Shown here: positions 7,284-15,681 of the stretch, piece by piece | Layout: every line of letters begins with the position of its first letter | Position numbering within the stretch: position 1 is the first letter of the stretch | NCBI RefSeq assembly: GCF_002117935.1 | Contig: NZ_BDJE01000033.1 | Span: 40,777 to 104,776, forward strand | Length of the DNA stretch: 64,000 nt | From: Nocardioides sp. PD653-B2 | Lineage (GTDB): Bacteria; Actinomycetota; Actinomycetes; Propionibacteriales; Nocardioidaceae | Reading direction: 5' to 3' | Position numbers and translations under genes: made by a program | Notes under the pieces: model-generated | Told to the model about the DNA's origin: nothing | The model's database searches: none | The model's input: only the letters and a program-made list of their open reading frames with translations

Positions 7284-8708
7284 GAGGGCCTCGTTCATCG
7301 AACCCGAACGGAATCCTCGGGCGTCCACCACCGCCGCGTCGAAGCCGGCCCGGCGCACGGCGTCGAGCAGCGCCGACTCGAGGTCGGGAGCCAGCGGCAG
7401 CAGGGCGGCGTCGATCTCGACGGAGGCGCGGTCCCCGAGGTCGCGGACCCGCAGGTTGAGCAGCCCGGCCCCGGCGAGGAGGTCGCGGGTCGCGGCCTCG
7501 GCGCGCTCGACGCGGCCCAGGCGGTACGGCGTGACCTCGATGCCGTAGGCCACCCGCGAGGACAGGCAGGCAGCCGCGGGCTTGTCCCAGGTCGGCAGGT
7601 CCCAGCGCCGCGACGCGGCCCGGATCTGGGCCTTGGTGAGCCCGGCGTCCCGAAGTGGCGTGATCGCCCCCCGCTCCGAGGCGGCCCGGATGCCGGGGCG
7701 GAAACCGGCGACGGCGTCGTCGGCGTTGGTGCCGGTCGCGACGTGCGCCAGGCCGCGCGCAGCCGCGATCGGCGCGAGCACGTCGATCAGCTCGGCCTTG
7801 CAGAAGTAGCAGCGGTCGGCGCCGTTGGCGCGGTAGCCCTCGCGCTCCATCTCGTTCGTCTCAGGGGTCAGCACCTCGACACCGAGGGACGCGGCGAAGT
7901 CGCGGGCCGGGTCGCGCTCGGCCTGCGGCAGGGAGTGGGAGTAGCCGGTCGCGGCGGCCACGCGGTCGGCGCCGAGGGCGCGCACCGCGGCCGCGAGCAG
8001 GAAGGCGCTGTCCGCTCCCCCGCTGTAGGCGACCAGCACCGAGCCGCGCTCGCGGAGGTCGGCGGCGAGCGCGTCGAGACGCAGCTCGAGCAGGTGGTCG
8101 TCGAGCCAGGCGGGGAACGCCTGCAGGTCGTCGAGCACGACGTGGGTGCCCGCCGCCAGCAGCTCCTCGCGGGTGGAGCCGCCGGTGAGCACCGAGACGC
8201 TCAGGGCACCGGCGGCGAGGGCACCCTCGACGTCGTGCACGTGGTCGCCCACATAGATCGAGGCGCCTTCCCGGCGGAGCACGTCGGCCTTGCCGACGCC
8301 CCAGACCCAGCCCTCGAGGTGGTCGACGTCGAGGGCGAGGTGGTCGAGGTGGAGCCGGGCGTTGGCGGGGTACTTGCCCGTCACGACCAGCACCCGGCCG
8401 GCGTACCCCCGCACCGCGGCGAGCGCCTCGGCGGCCCCGGGCAGCGTCGGCGCCGCGACGATGGCGTGGTCGGGGTAGAGCGCCCGGAACCGGTCGCCCG
8501 CGGGCCCGATCGCGTCGGCGTCGAGGTAGGGCTCGAGCAGGAGGTCGAGCGGCGGCCCGAGGTTCGCGGTCATCTCCTCGACCGGGAAGTCGACGCCCAG
8601 CTCGGCACCCAGCGCGCGGAGCACGTCGCGGAAGCCCGGGGCGGTGTCGATCAGCGTCATGTCGAGGTCGAACCCGACCACGAGCGGGGCTGATGACGGC
8701 TGCTGCAT
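7281..8708 (-). CDS. larE: HAD hydrolase fused to LarE-type sacrificial sulfur transferase
   Basis: 475-residue two-domain protein. Residues 1-200 are a HAD hydrolase: DLDMT with Asp14/Asp16, motif II at Thr110, Lys140, and GDHVHD with Asp155/Asp159. Residues 205-475 are a PP-loop ATPase of the LarE family: YSGGADS at 228-234, RCYFCK with Cys300/Cys303, and AACLSSRVAYG with Cys381. LarE adenylates a pyridinium biscarboxylate and transfers sulfur to make the nickel-pincer cofactor of lactate racemase. Cys381 falls where single-cysteine LarEs have their sacrificial Cys; with the CxxC it could instead bind a 4Fe-4S cluster. No larB or larC is in the window. The fusion is in frame with no frameshift evidence. 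Confidence 0.85.
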   Translation of the reverse strand: MQQPSSAPLVVGFDLDMTLIDTAPGFRDVLRALGAELGVDFPVEEMTANLGPPLDLLLEPYLDADAIGPAGDRFRALYPDHAIVAAPTLPGAAEALAAVRGYAGRVLVVTGKYPANARLHLDHLALDVDHLEGWVWGVGKADVLRREGASIYVGDHVHDVEGALAAGALSVSVLTGGSTREELLAAGTHVVLDDLQAFPAWLDDHLLELRLDALAADLRERGSVLVAYSGGADSAFLLAAAVRALGADRVAAATGYSHSLPQAERDPARDFAASLGVEVLTPETNEMEREGYRANGADRCYFCKAELIDVLAPIAAARGLAHVATGTNADDAVAGFRPGIRAASERGAITPLRDAGLTKAQIRAASRRWDLPTWDKPAAACLSSRVAYGIEVTPYRLGRVERAEAATRDLLAGAGLLNLRVRDLGDRASVEIDAALLPLAPDLESALLDAVRRAGFDAAVVDARGFRSGSMNEAL

Positions 8709-8715
8709 GGAGGCA

Positions 8716-8721
8716 AGCCTA
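8716..8721 (-). promoter_or_regulatory. -10 box for leaderless HAD-larE
   Basis: TAGGCT on the minus strand, 7 bases before the ATG at 8708, the spacing expected for a leaderless transcript. Confidence 0.55.
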
Positions 8722-8787
8722 GGGATCAGGTGTCGGATCCTGAAACGCCTGTCACACTGGGAGGCTCATGTGACGTCAGGGGGACAC

Positions 8788-10920
8788 GTGGCAGCACGAG
8801 GAGCCGTACGCCGGGCCGCGGCAGCGGTCGCTGTCGCGTGCGCGCTGTCCGCCGCCGCGCTCGTCGCGTCCGGTCCCGCGCTGGCCGGTGAGCCCGGTCC
8901 CGACCACCTCTACCTGGTCACGCTCGTGAGCCCCGGCACCGCGGCCTCGCGCCCCGGGGTCCCCGACCTCGTCGCCGGGTCCGCGCTGCGCGCCGAGCAG
9001 GAGTCCGTGCTCGCCGGCGTCGGGTCCCCGGTGCCCGTCTACCGCTGGACCACCGCACTGAACGGCGTCGCGGTCCACCTCACCCGTGACGAGGCCGCGG
9101 AGCTGACCGCCGATCCGCGGGTGGCCCTGGTGGAGAAGAACGCCGTCCGCCCGCTCGCCGGCCGGTCCGGCCCGACGCGGTCGCTCGGCGCCGAGTCGCA
9201 GACCCGCGGCGGCGCCGGCGTGGTCATCGGCGTCGTCGACTCCGGCATCTGGCCGGACAGCCCGGTCTTCTCGGCGGTGCCCGGCATGGGCCGCGCCCCG
9301 AAGGACTTCCAGGGTCAGTGCGAGACCGGCGAGGGCTGGCCGGCGAGCACGTGCAACCGCAAGCTCGTCGGCGCCCGGTGGTTCGTCGACGGCTTCGGTG
9401 TCGACCGGCTCCGTTCGTCGTCGTCGCTCTCCCCGGCCGACGACGACGGCCACGGCAGCCAGATGGCGTCGATCGCGGCCGGCAACGCGGGCGTCACCGC
9501 CCGGGTGCACGGCCAGCGGGTCGGGACGTACGCCGGAGTCGCGCCCCAGGCGCGGCTCGCCGTCTACAAGGCCTGCTGGACCGCGCCCGACCCCGACGAC
9601 GACGGCTGTGCGACCGCCGACCTGGTGACCGCGATCGACGAGGCGACCGCCGACGGCGTCGACGTCCTCGACCTCGCGGTGGGCGGGTCACCGGGTTTCG
9701 ACACCGTGGAGCGCGCCCTGCTCGGAGCTGCCGAGAGCGATGTCGTCGTGGTCGGCGCGGCCGGCAACGCCGCGCGCGCCACGGCCGCGCACGCCAGCCC
9801 CTGGGTGACCACCGTGGGCGCCACGACCGGCGCGATGCGCCGCGGCGAGGTGGTCCTCGGAGGTGCGGCGCAGCTCGTCGGCGCGATGTCGGCCGACCAG
9901 TCCGTCGGACCGGCCCCGATGGTGCTCGGCGCCGACGTGGCGACCACGGACGCCACCCGCGCCGAGGCCCGCGTCTGCACCCCGGGCAGCCTGGACGCGG
10001 CGCGCGTCGGCGGCCGGATCGTGCTGTGCGACCGCGGCGAGATCGGCCGGGTCGACAAGTCCGCCGCCGTGGCACGAGCAGACGGCGTCGGGATGGTGCT
10101 GGTCAACGTCGCCCCGGGCAACCTCGCCGCCGACTTCCACAGCGTGCCGACCGTGCACGTCGACCGGACCGCCGGCCGGACACTGAAGCGGTGGCTGGCC
10201 GGGCACCCCGACGGCCGGGCGATGCTCGAGCCGCTCGGCCGCGAACGCCGCGCCCCGCGGGTCGCACCCTGGTCGAGCAGCGGCAACCCGGACGGCGTCG
10301 TCGTCAAGCCCGACGTGGTCGCCCTCGGCAGCGGAGTGCTGGGTGCGGTGCCGCCGGCCGAGCGCGGTCTGCAGTGGGACCTCGTCTCGGGGACCTCCGC
10401 GGCGACCGCGCTGACGGGTGGTGCCGCAGCCCGCCTCGTGTCCCGCCACCCCGACTGGTCCGCCGCCGCGGTCCGTTCCGCCCTGGCGACGACCGCACAC
10501 CGGCTGAGCGGCGAGCCGGTCCTGGACGCCGGTGCCGGACGGGTCGCACCGGAAGCCGCCCTCCGTCCGGGACTCGTGTACGACGTGGCACCCGGCGCCT
10601 ACCGGGCCTGGCTCACCGGCGCCCTCTCGGGTGACCTGAACACGCCCTCGATCCTGCTGTCGGGCAGCGCCGACACCGCCGAGCGCACCATCACCAACGT
10701 GACCGGCCGCCGGCTCTACTTCTCCTCGCGCGCCTCCGGCTTCGAGCAGTACGACGTCCGGGTCACCCCGGCCGCCGTGCGGCTGGGTCCGGGCGAGAGC
10801 GCGACGTTCACGGTGACCGTGGACCGCTCGGGTGGCGTGCGCTCACTCGACGACGGGTGGGTCACCTGGCGCGGCGCCACCGGCACCGTCACCCGGATCC
10901 CGGTCGTCCTCTCGCGCTGA
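8788..10920 (+). CDS. Secreted subtilisin-like serine protease (S8) with PA and Fn3-like domains
   Basis: 710-residue secreted peptidase. Order: signal peptide (about 1-33, ending GPALA), inhibitor_I9-like propeptide with LNGVAVHL near 91, catalytic domain with Asp151 (VVDSG), His222 (DDGHGSQMA) and Ser537 (SGTSAA), an inserted protease-associated domain around 390-480, and a C-terminal beta-sandwich ending IPVVLSR. This is the plant-cucumisin-like layout, unusual but known in actinobacteria. The GTG at 8788 is preferred: GGGGG lies 4-9 bases before it; an upstream GTG at 8770 would add six residues. Its last 78 bases overlap the 3' end of the opposite-strand gene. Confidence 0.9.
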   Translation: MAARGAVRRAAAAVAVACALSAAALVASGPALAGEPGPDHLYLVTLVSPGTAASRPGVPDLVAGSALRAEQESVLAGVGSPVPVYRWTTALNGVAVHLTRDEAAELTADPRVALVEKNAVRPLAGRSGPTRSLGAESQTRGGAGVVIGVVDSGIWPDSPVFSAVPGMGRAPKDFQGQCETGEGWPASTCNRKLVGARWFVDGFGVDRLRSSSSLSPADDDGHGSQMASIAAGNAGVTARVHGQRVGTYAGVAPQARLAVYKACWTAPDPDDDGCATADLVTAIDEATADGVDVLDLAVGGSPGFDTVERALLGAAESDVVVVGAAGNAARATAAHASPWVTTVGATTGAMRRGEVVLGGAAQLVGAMSADQSVGPAPMVLGADVATTDATRAEARVCTPGSLDAARVGGRIVLCDRGEIGRVDKSAAVARADGVGMVLVNVAPGNLAADFHSVPTVHVDRTAGRTLKRWLAGHPDGRAMLEPLGRERRAPRVAPWSSSGNPDGVVVKPDVVALGSGVLGAVPPAERGLQWDLVSGTSAATALTGGAAARLVSRHPDWSAAAVRSALATTAHRLSGEPVLDAGAGRVAPEAALRPGLVYDVAPGAYRAWLTGALSGDLNTPSILLSGSADTAERTITNVTGRRLYFSSRASGFEQYDVRVTPAAVRLGPGESATFTVTVDRSGGVRSLDDGWVTWRGATGTVTRIPVVLSR

Positions 10921-12183
10921 CCGGCGACGCCGGAACCCTGCGAGCACCACAGCCACCAGCACGAGGCCACCCAGGACGCCGAGGGCGACCTCGCGCCAGT
11001 GCCACGACAGCCAGCCGTCCCCGAACAGGCGCTCACCGACGCTGCGGTGTTGCTCCCCGGCCAGTGCGTCGGCGGCCGCGAGCACGCAGCCGGCGCCGAA
11101 GGCAGGGTCGAACCGGATCAGCTGCCGACCGGTGGTCGTGTCGAGGCTGGAGTAGCCCCCGAAGTCGGTCTGGAAGAACGCCACCCGGTCACCGACCCAG
11201 GAGGTCGAGCAGCTGTCCGGCGCCCCGACGTTCTCGACCCTGACCCGCGACCCGTCGGTCGTCGAGACCGTCGTGACCGCACCCGCCGACGTGGGGTCCG
11301 TGACGACGGCGAGCAGGTCGCCGTCGGGGGAGACCGTCCCCGACCACTGGCTCCAGAAGTAGTGGCGTCGCGATGGCAGGTCGAGGGGGACCGAGCGCTC
11401 GACGGACCCGGCCAGGTCCGTCGAGCGCAGTGACGCCCGGTCGTCGCCGGTCATCAGCCAGGCGAGCGAGTCGTCGTCGAGCCAGCCGACCGGGTAGCCA
11501 CGACGACGCAGCTCCTCGATCGAGCCGTCGATGCCGAGGAGCAGTGCCGTGACGGTCGACCCGTCTGCCCACGCGGACGCCCGAACCAGGAGGCGGGACC
11601 CGTCGGGCGACCAGACGGCGGGCGTCTGGGAGCCGAGGTAGTAGGTCTCGTCCCGAGCGACCATGCGGCCGTCGCCGATCTCGGGGAAGAGCGTCTCCTC
11701 GCCATTGACGAGGTCCCGGATCACGAAGGTGGTCCGGCCGGCGAGGTACCCGATCATCCGGCCGTCGGCGGAGAGCGCCGGCGGGTAGTCGTCGATCGCG
11801 CCGGGCTGGGGCACCCGCCAGTTGCGGCCGTCGGGCGCCACGGCCCGCCACTCGGCGTCGTTGGCCGACCACATGACCGCGGCCAGCGGACCCGGCCGAG
11901 CCGGGAGGTCGCGACCGGCCCACGGCCACGGCTTCTCGACGTGCGACGGGTATCCCTGGACACCGGACCCCAGGTCACCGGCCGGCGGCACGTCGCCCGT
12001 GCGGGGCAGCACGGACACCAGCCCGGCCACGAGGGCCACGACCGCCACGACCGCGGCGGCCGCCCCGACGCGGCGCCGGGTCCGACGCCGGGCTGCGGCC
12101 CGCCACGCGCCGGCAGCGTCCGGCACGACGTACGACGGCACCTCGGCGACGAGGTCCTCGAGCGGGTCACGGAGATCGGTCAT
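10843..12183 (-). CDS. Membrane beta-propeller protein paired with an ECF sigma factor
   Basis: 446 residues. A cytoplasmic N-terminus of about 38 residues, with a basic stretch RRRTRRR, precedes a TM helix (about 40-59). The outside part has repeated WSxDG / SPDGSR-type blades (for example WSPDGSRLLVRAS and TVSPDGDLLAVV), pointing to a TolB/WD40-like propeller. A second TM helix lies at about 395-417, then a polar tail. It overlaps the sigma gene by 4 bp (ATGA), so it takes the place of an anti-sigma factor; control of the sigma factor is inferred. No zinc-binding HxxxCxxC motif is present. The 3' end overlaps the subtilase gene by 78 bp, tail to tail. Confidence 0.75.
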   Translation of the reverse strand: MTDLRDPLEDLVAEVPSYVVPDAAGAWRAAARRRTRRRVGAAAAVVAVVALVAGLVSVLPRTGDVPPAGDLGSGVQGYPSHVEKPWPWAGRDLPARPGPLAAVMWSANDAEWRAVAPDGRNWRVPQPGAIDDYPPALSADGRMIGYLAGRTTFVIRDLVNGEETLFPEIGDGRMVARDETYYLGSQTPAVWSPDGSRLLVRASAWADGSTVTALLLGIDGSIEELRRRGYPVGWLDDDSLAWLMTGDDRASLRSTDLAGSVERSVPLDLPSRRHYFWSQWSGTVSPDGDLLAVVTDPTSAGAVTTVSTTDGSRVRVENVGAPDSCSTSWVGDRVAFFQTDFGGYSSLDTTTGRQLIRFDPAFGAGCVLAAADALAGEQHRSVGERLFGDGWLSWHWREVALGVLGGLVLVAVVLAGFRRRRSAREDDRDPGDGAGGAAPGDPPVVE

Positions 12184-12695
12184 CGGCTGGGCTCCTCGAC
12201 GAGGGAGGCGAGCAGGTCGGGGGCGAGGATGCGCAGCCGCTCCAGGGCCTGCCGGGTCTGGGACTTGACGGTGTTGGGCGAGCAGCCGAGGACGGCCGCC
12301 GCCTGGACCTCGGTGAGGTCCTCGTAGAAGCGCAGCGACACCACGGCGCGCTGCTTGGGGGTGAGCCGCGCCAGCGCCTCGCGCAGGACGATGCGGCGTT
12401 CGACGTCCGGGCCGTGCTGGCCGAGCTCCGGGTGCCGGTCGCCCATGACCTCGCGCGGACGCACCCGCCGCCGGCGCCAGGCGTCGATGGCGAGGTTGTG
12501 CATCACCCGCCGGGCGTAGGCGTCCGGCTCACCGGAGCGGCTGACCCGGCGCCAGCGGTCGGCGACCCGGACCAGGGTGTCCTGGAGCAGGTCCTCGGCG
12601 AGGTGGACGTCGCCCGTCAGGAGGTAGGCCGAACGAGCCAACGCGCCCGACCGCGCGTGCACCCACGCCTCGAAGTCCTCCACACCCCTATCCAC
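12180..12695 (-). CDS. ECF sigma factor, SigE family
   Basis: 171-residue extracytoplasmic-function sigma factor of the actinobacterial SigE type. Region 2: FEAWVHARSGALARSAYLLTGDVHLAEDLLQDTL. Region 4: LTPKQRAVVSLRFYEDLTEVQAAAVLGCSPNTVKSQ, the HTH that reads the -35 element. The GTG at 12695 is taken as start; a GTG at 12683 is also possible. It is translationally coupled to the propeller protein that follows (4-bp overlap). No autoregulated promoter is obvious upstream, where the 33-bp repeat array begins. Confidence 0.9.
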   Translation of the reverse strand: MDRGVEDFEAWVHARSGALARSAYLLTGDVHLAEDLLQDTLVRVADRWRRVSRSGEPDAYARRVMHNLAIDAWRRRRVRPREVMGDRHPELGQHGPDVERRIVLREALARLTPKQRAVVSLRFYEDLTEVQAAAVLGCSPNTVKSQTRQALERLRILAPDLLASLVEEPSR

Positions 12696-12736
12696 GCAGG
12701 CGTACCCGGGTTCGGGTGGGGGTGGTTTCGAGACGG

Positions 12737-12884
12737 TTGCTGCGCAACCTCCTCAACCACCGACCGACCTTGCTGCGCAACCTCCTCAACCACCGACCGA
12801 CGTTGCTGCGCAACCTCCTCAACCACCGACCGACGTTGCTGCGCAACCTCCTCAACCACCGACCGACGTTGCTGCGCAACCTCC

Positions 12885-12895
<11 letters not shown>
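12737..12895. repeat. 33-bp tandem repeat, five units
   Basis: Five head-to-tail units of 33 bp beginning TTGCTGCGCAACCTCCTCAA, at 12737, 12770, 12803, 12836 and 12869; the last stops after 27 bases. Units 2-5 are identical where they overlap and unit 1 differs by one base. Each carries the inverted motif GTTGC/GCAAC. The whole gap between the sigma gene and the acyl-CoA synthetase is filled by this array, and the synthetase stop codon (12885-12887) lies inside the last unit. Confidence 0.95.
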
Positions 12896-14504
<1,609 letters not shown>

Positions 14505-14511
14505 GCGCAGC

Positions 14512-14537
14512 AACCTACGCCGCCCGACGTTGGGCGG
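14512..14537 (-). promoter_or_regulatory. Leaderless -10 box and small hairpin before the acyl-CoA synthetase
   Basis: Minus-strand TAGGTT at 14512-14517, 7 bases before the ATG. Immediately upstream is a 6-bp hairpin, CCGCCC (14520-14525) and GGGCGG (14532-14537), 9 bases after the stop of the preceding gene, which may weakly terminate that gene. Confidence 0.45.
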
Positions 14538-14545
14538 GCGTTGGC

Positions 14546-15103
14546 TCAGTGCCGGGTGCGGAAGACCTGGTACTGCACGCCGTTGGCGTAGGTCGTGCTC
14601 TCGACCAGGGTCAGCCGGACCTTGTCGTCGGCGCCGTCCGGGAAGAGCCGCCGGCCGCTGCCGAGGATCACCGGGAAGACCATCAGGCGCATCTCGTCGA
14701 CCAGTCCGGCCTCGAGCAAGCCCTGGGTGAGGAGCATGCTGCCCTGCACGAAGATCGGGCCGCCCGCGGACTCCTTGAGCGCCGCGACGTCGTCGAGCGA
14801 GGAGAGCACGGTGGTGTTGGTCCACTGCGGGTCGGTGAGGGTGGAGGACACGACGTACTTCGGCATCGCGTTCCAGCCGGCGAAGTAGTCCATCCCCGGC
14901 CAGACCTCCGCGAAGGCGTCGTACGAGCGCCCGCCCATCACGAAGGCGGTCGCCTCCTCCTGCTCCTGGCCCTTGCGCTCGTACGCCGCGGGGTCGGCCT
15001 CGACGTCCATGGTCCAGCCGGCGTGGCGGTAGCCCTGCTCGCCGCCGGGCGCTTCGGCGACGCCGTCCAGGGACACGAAGTGGGTGGTGGTCAGGGTGCG
15101 CAT
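14546..15103 (-). CDS. RibD C-terminal / DHFR-like reductase
   Basis: 185-residue protein of the RibD_C (dihydrofolate-reductase-fold) family. Motifs: [13 protein letters not shown] near the N-terminus, [11 protein letters not shown], the [36 protein letters not shown] C-terminal half (G/D-rich NADPH-binding and helix), and LFPDG. Members reduce pterin- or flavin-like substrates with NADPH, but most standalone copies are uncharacterised. ATG with GAGAGGA upstream. It lies 77 bp downstream of an SRPBCC gene on the same strand. Confidence 0.85.
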   Translation of the reverse strand: MRTLTTTHFVSLDGVAEAPGGEQGYRHAGWTMDVEADPAAYERKGQEQEEATAFVMGGRSYDAFAEVWPGMDYFAGWNAMPKYVVSSTLTDPQWTNTTVLSSLDDVAALKESAGGPIFVQGSMLLTQGLLEAGLVDEMRLMVFPVILGSGRRLFPDGADDKVRLTLVESTTYANGVQYQVFRTRH

Positions 15104-15180
15104 GTCAGTCCTCTCGTGGAGTGGGGTCACCCAGGCCACGAACGGGTGACGACGGATACGACAGCGCCCGAGGGGAGATC

Positions 15181-15588
15181 TCAGCGGCCCTCGGCCAGCG
15201 CGGTCAGCGCCTCCAGCGCGAGCGGGGTGTCCTGGGTGACCATCGGCCCGATGTCGGCGGCGCCCGGGCCCGTGATCGTCGTGCGCACGGTGACCTCGGC
15301 GCCGTCGCCGGCCGCGCGGACCTCGTGGTCGATCCGGATGACCAGGTCACCCATGGTGAGGCGGTCCAGGAAACGGGCCCCCGGCTCGACGATCTCGAGC
15401 ATGAACGGCACCTCCGTGCCGCTGGTCAGGACCATGGAGCCGGCGGCGCCCTCGGCGAAGTGCCCCTCGAGCGCGACCTCCTGCACGGCCGGGTCCCAGG
15501 CGTGCCAGCTGCCGACGTCGCGCCACAGAGCCCAGACGTCGGCGGGGCTGGCGGACGTCGTCACGGTGCGCTCGTACTCGAAGGTCAT
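15181..15588 (-). CDS. SRPBCC (START-like) family protein
   Basis: 135-residue single-domain protein of the Bet v 1-like superfamily, polyketide cyclase/dehydrase subgroup. The N-terminus has TVTTSASPADVWALWRDVGSWHAWDP, the typical first strand, helix and W-x-x-W pattern; a long C-terminal helix follows. It probably binds a small hydrophobic ligand, whose identity is unknown. The start is supported by a -10 box TAGTTT 6 bases upstream (15595-15600), so it is likely leaderless. Confidence 0.82.
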   Translation of the reverse strand: MTFEYERTVTTSASPADVWALWRDVGSWHAWDPAVQEVALEGHFAEGAAGSMVLTSGTEVPFMLEIVEPGARFLDRLTMGDLVIRIDHEVRAAGDGAEVTVRTTITGPGAADIGPMVTQDTPLALEALTALAEGR

Positions 15589-15594
15589 GACGGC

Positions 15595-15600
15595 AAACTA
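15595..15600 (-). promoter_or_regulatory. -10 box for leaderless SRPBCC gene
   Basis: Minus-strand TAGTTT, exactly 6 bases before the ATG at 15588. Confidence 0.5.
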
Positions 15601-15614
15601 CCGCCTACGACGGA

Positions 15615-15652
15615 CCGGGCCCCGCCGCTCCCGGAGGAGCGACGGGGCCCGG
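15615..15652 (-). terminator. Strong GC hairpin after the M6 protease
   Basis: Near-perfect hairpin: outer arms CCGGGCCCCG (15615-15624) and CGGGGCCCGG (15643-15652), inner arms CGCTCC and GGAGCG with a short loop. It lies 30 bases past the M6 protease stop codon, where a terminator is expected; there is no U tract, as is common in high-GC genomes. Confidence 0.75.
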
Positions 15653-15681
15653 CCACGGTCATGCCGATGAGCCGACCGGGG

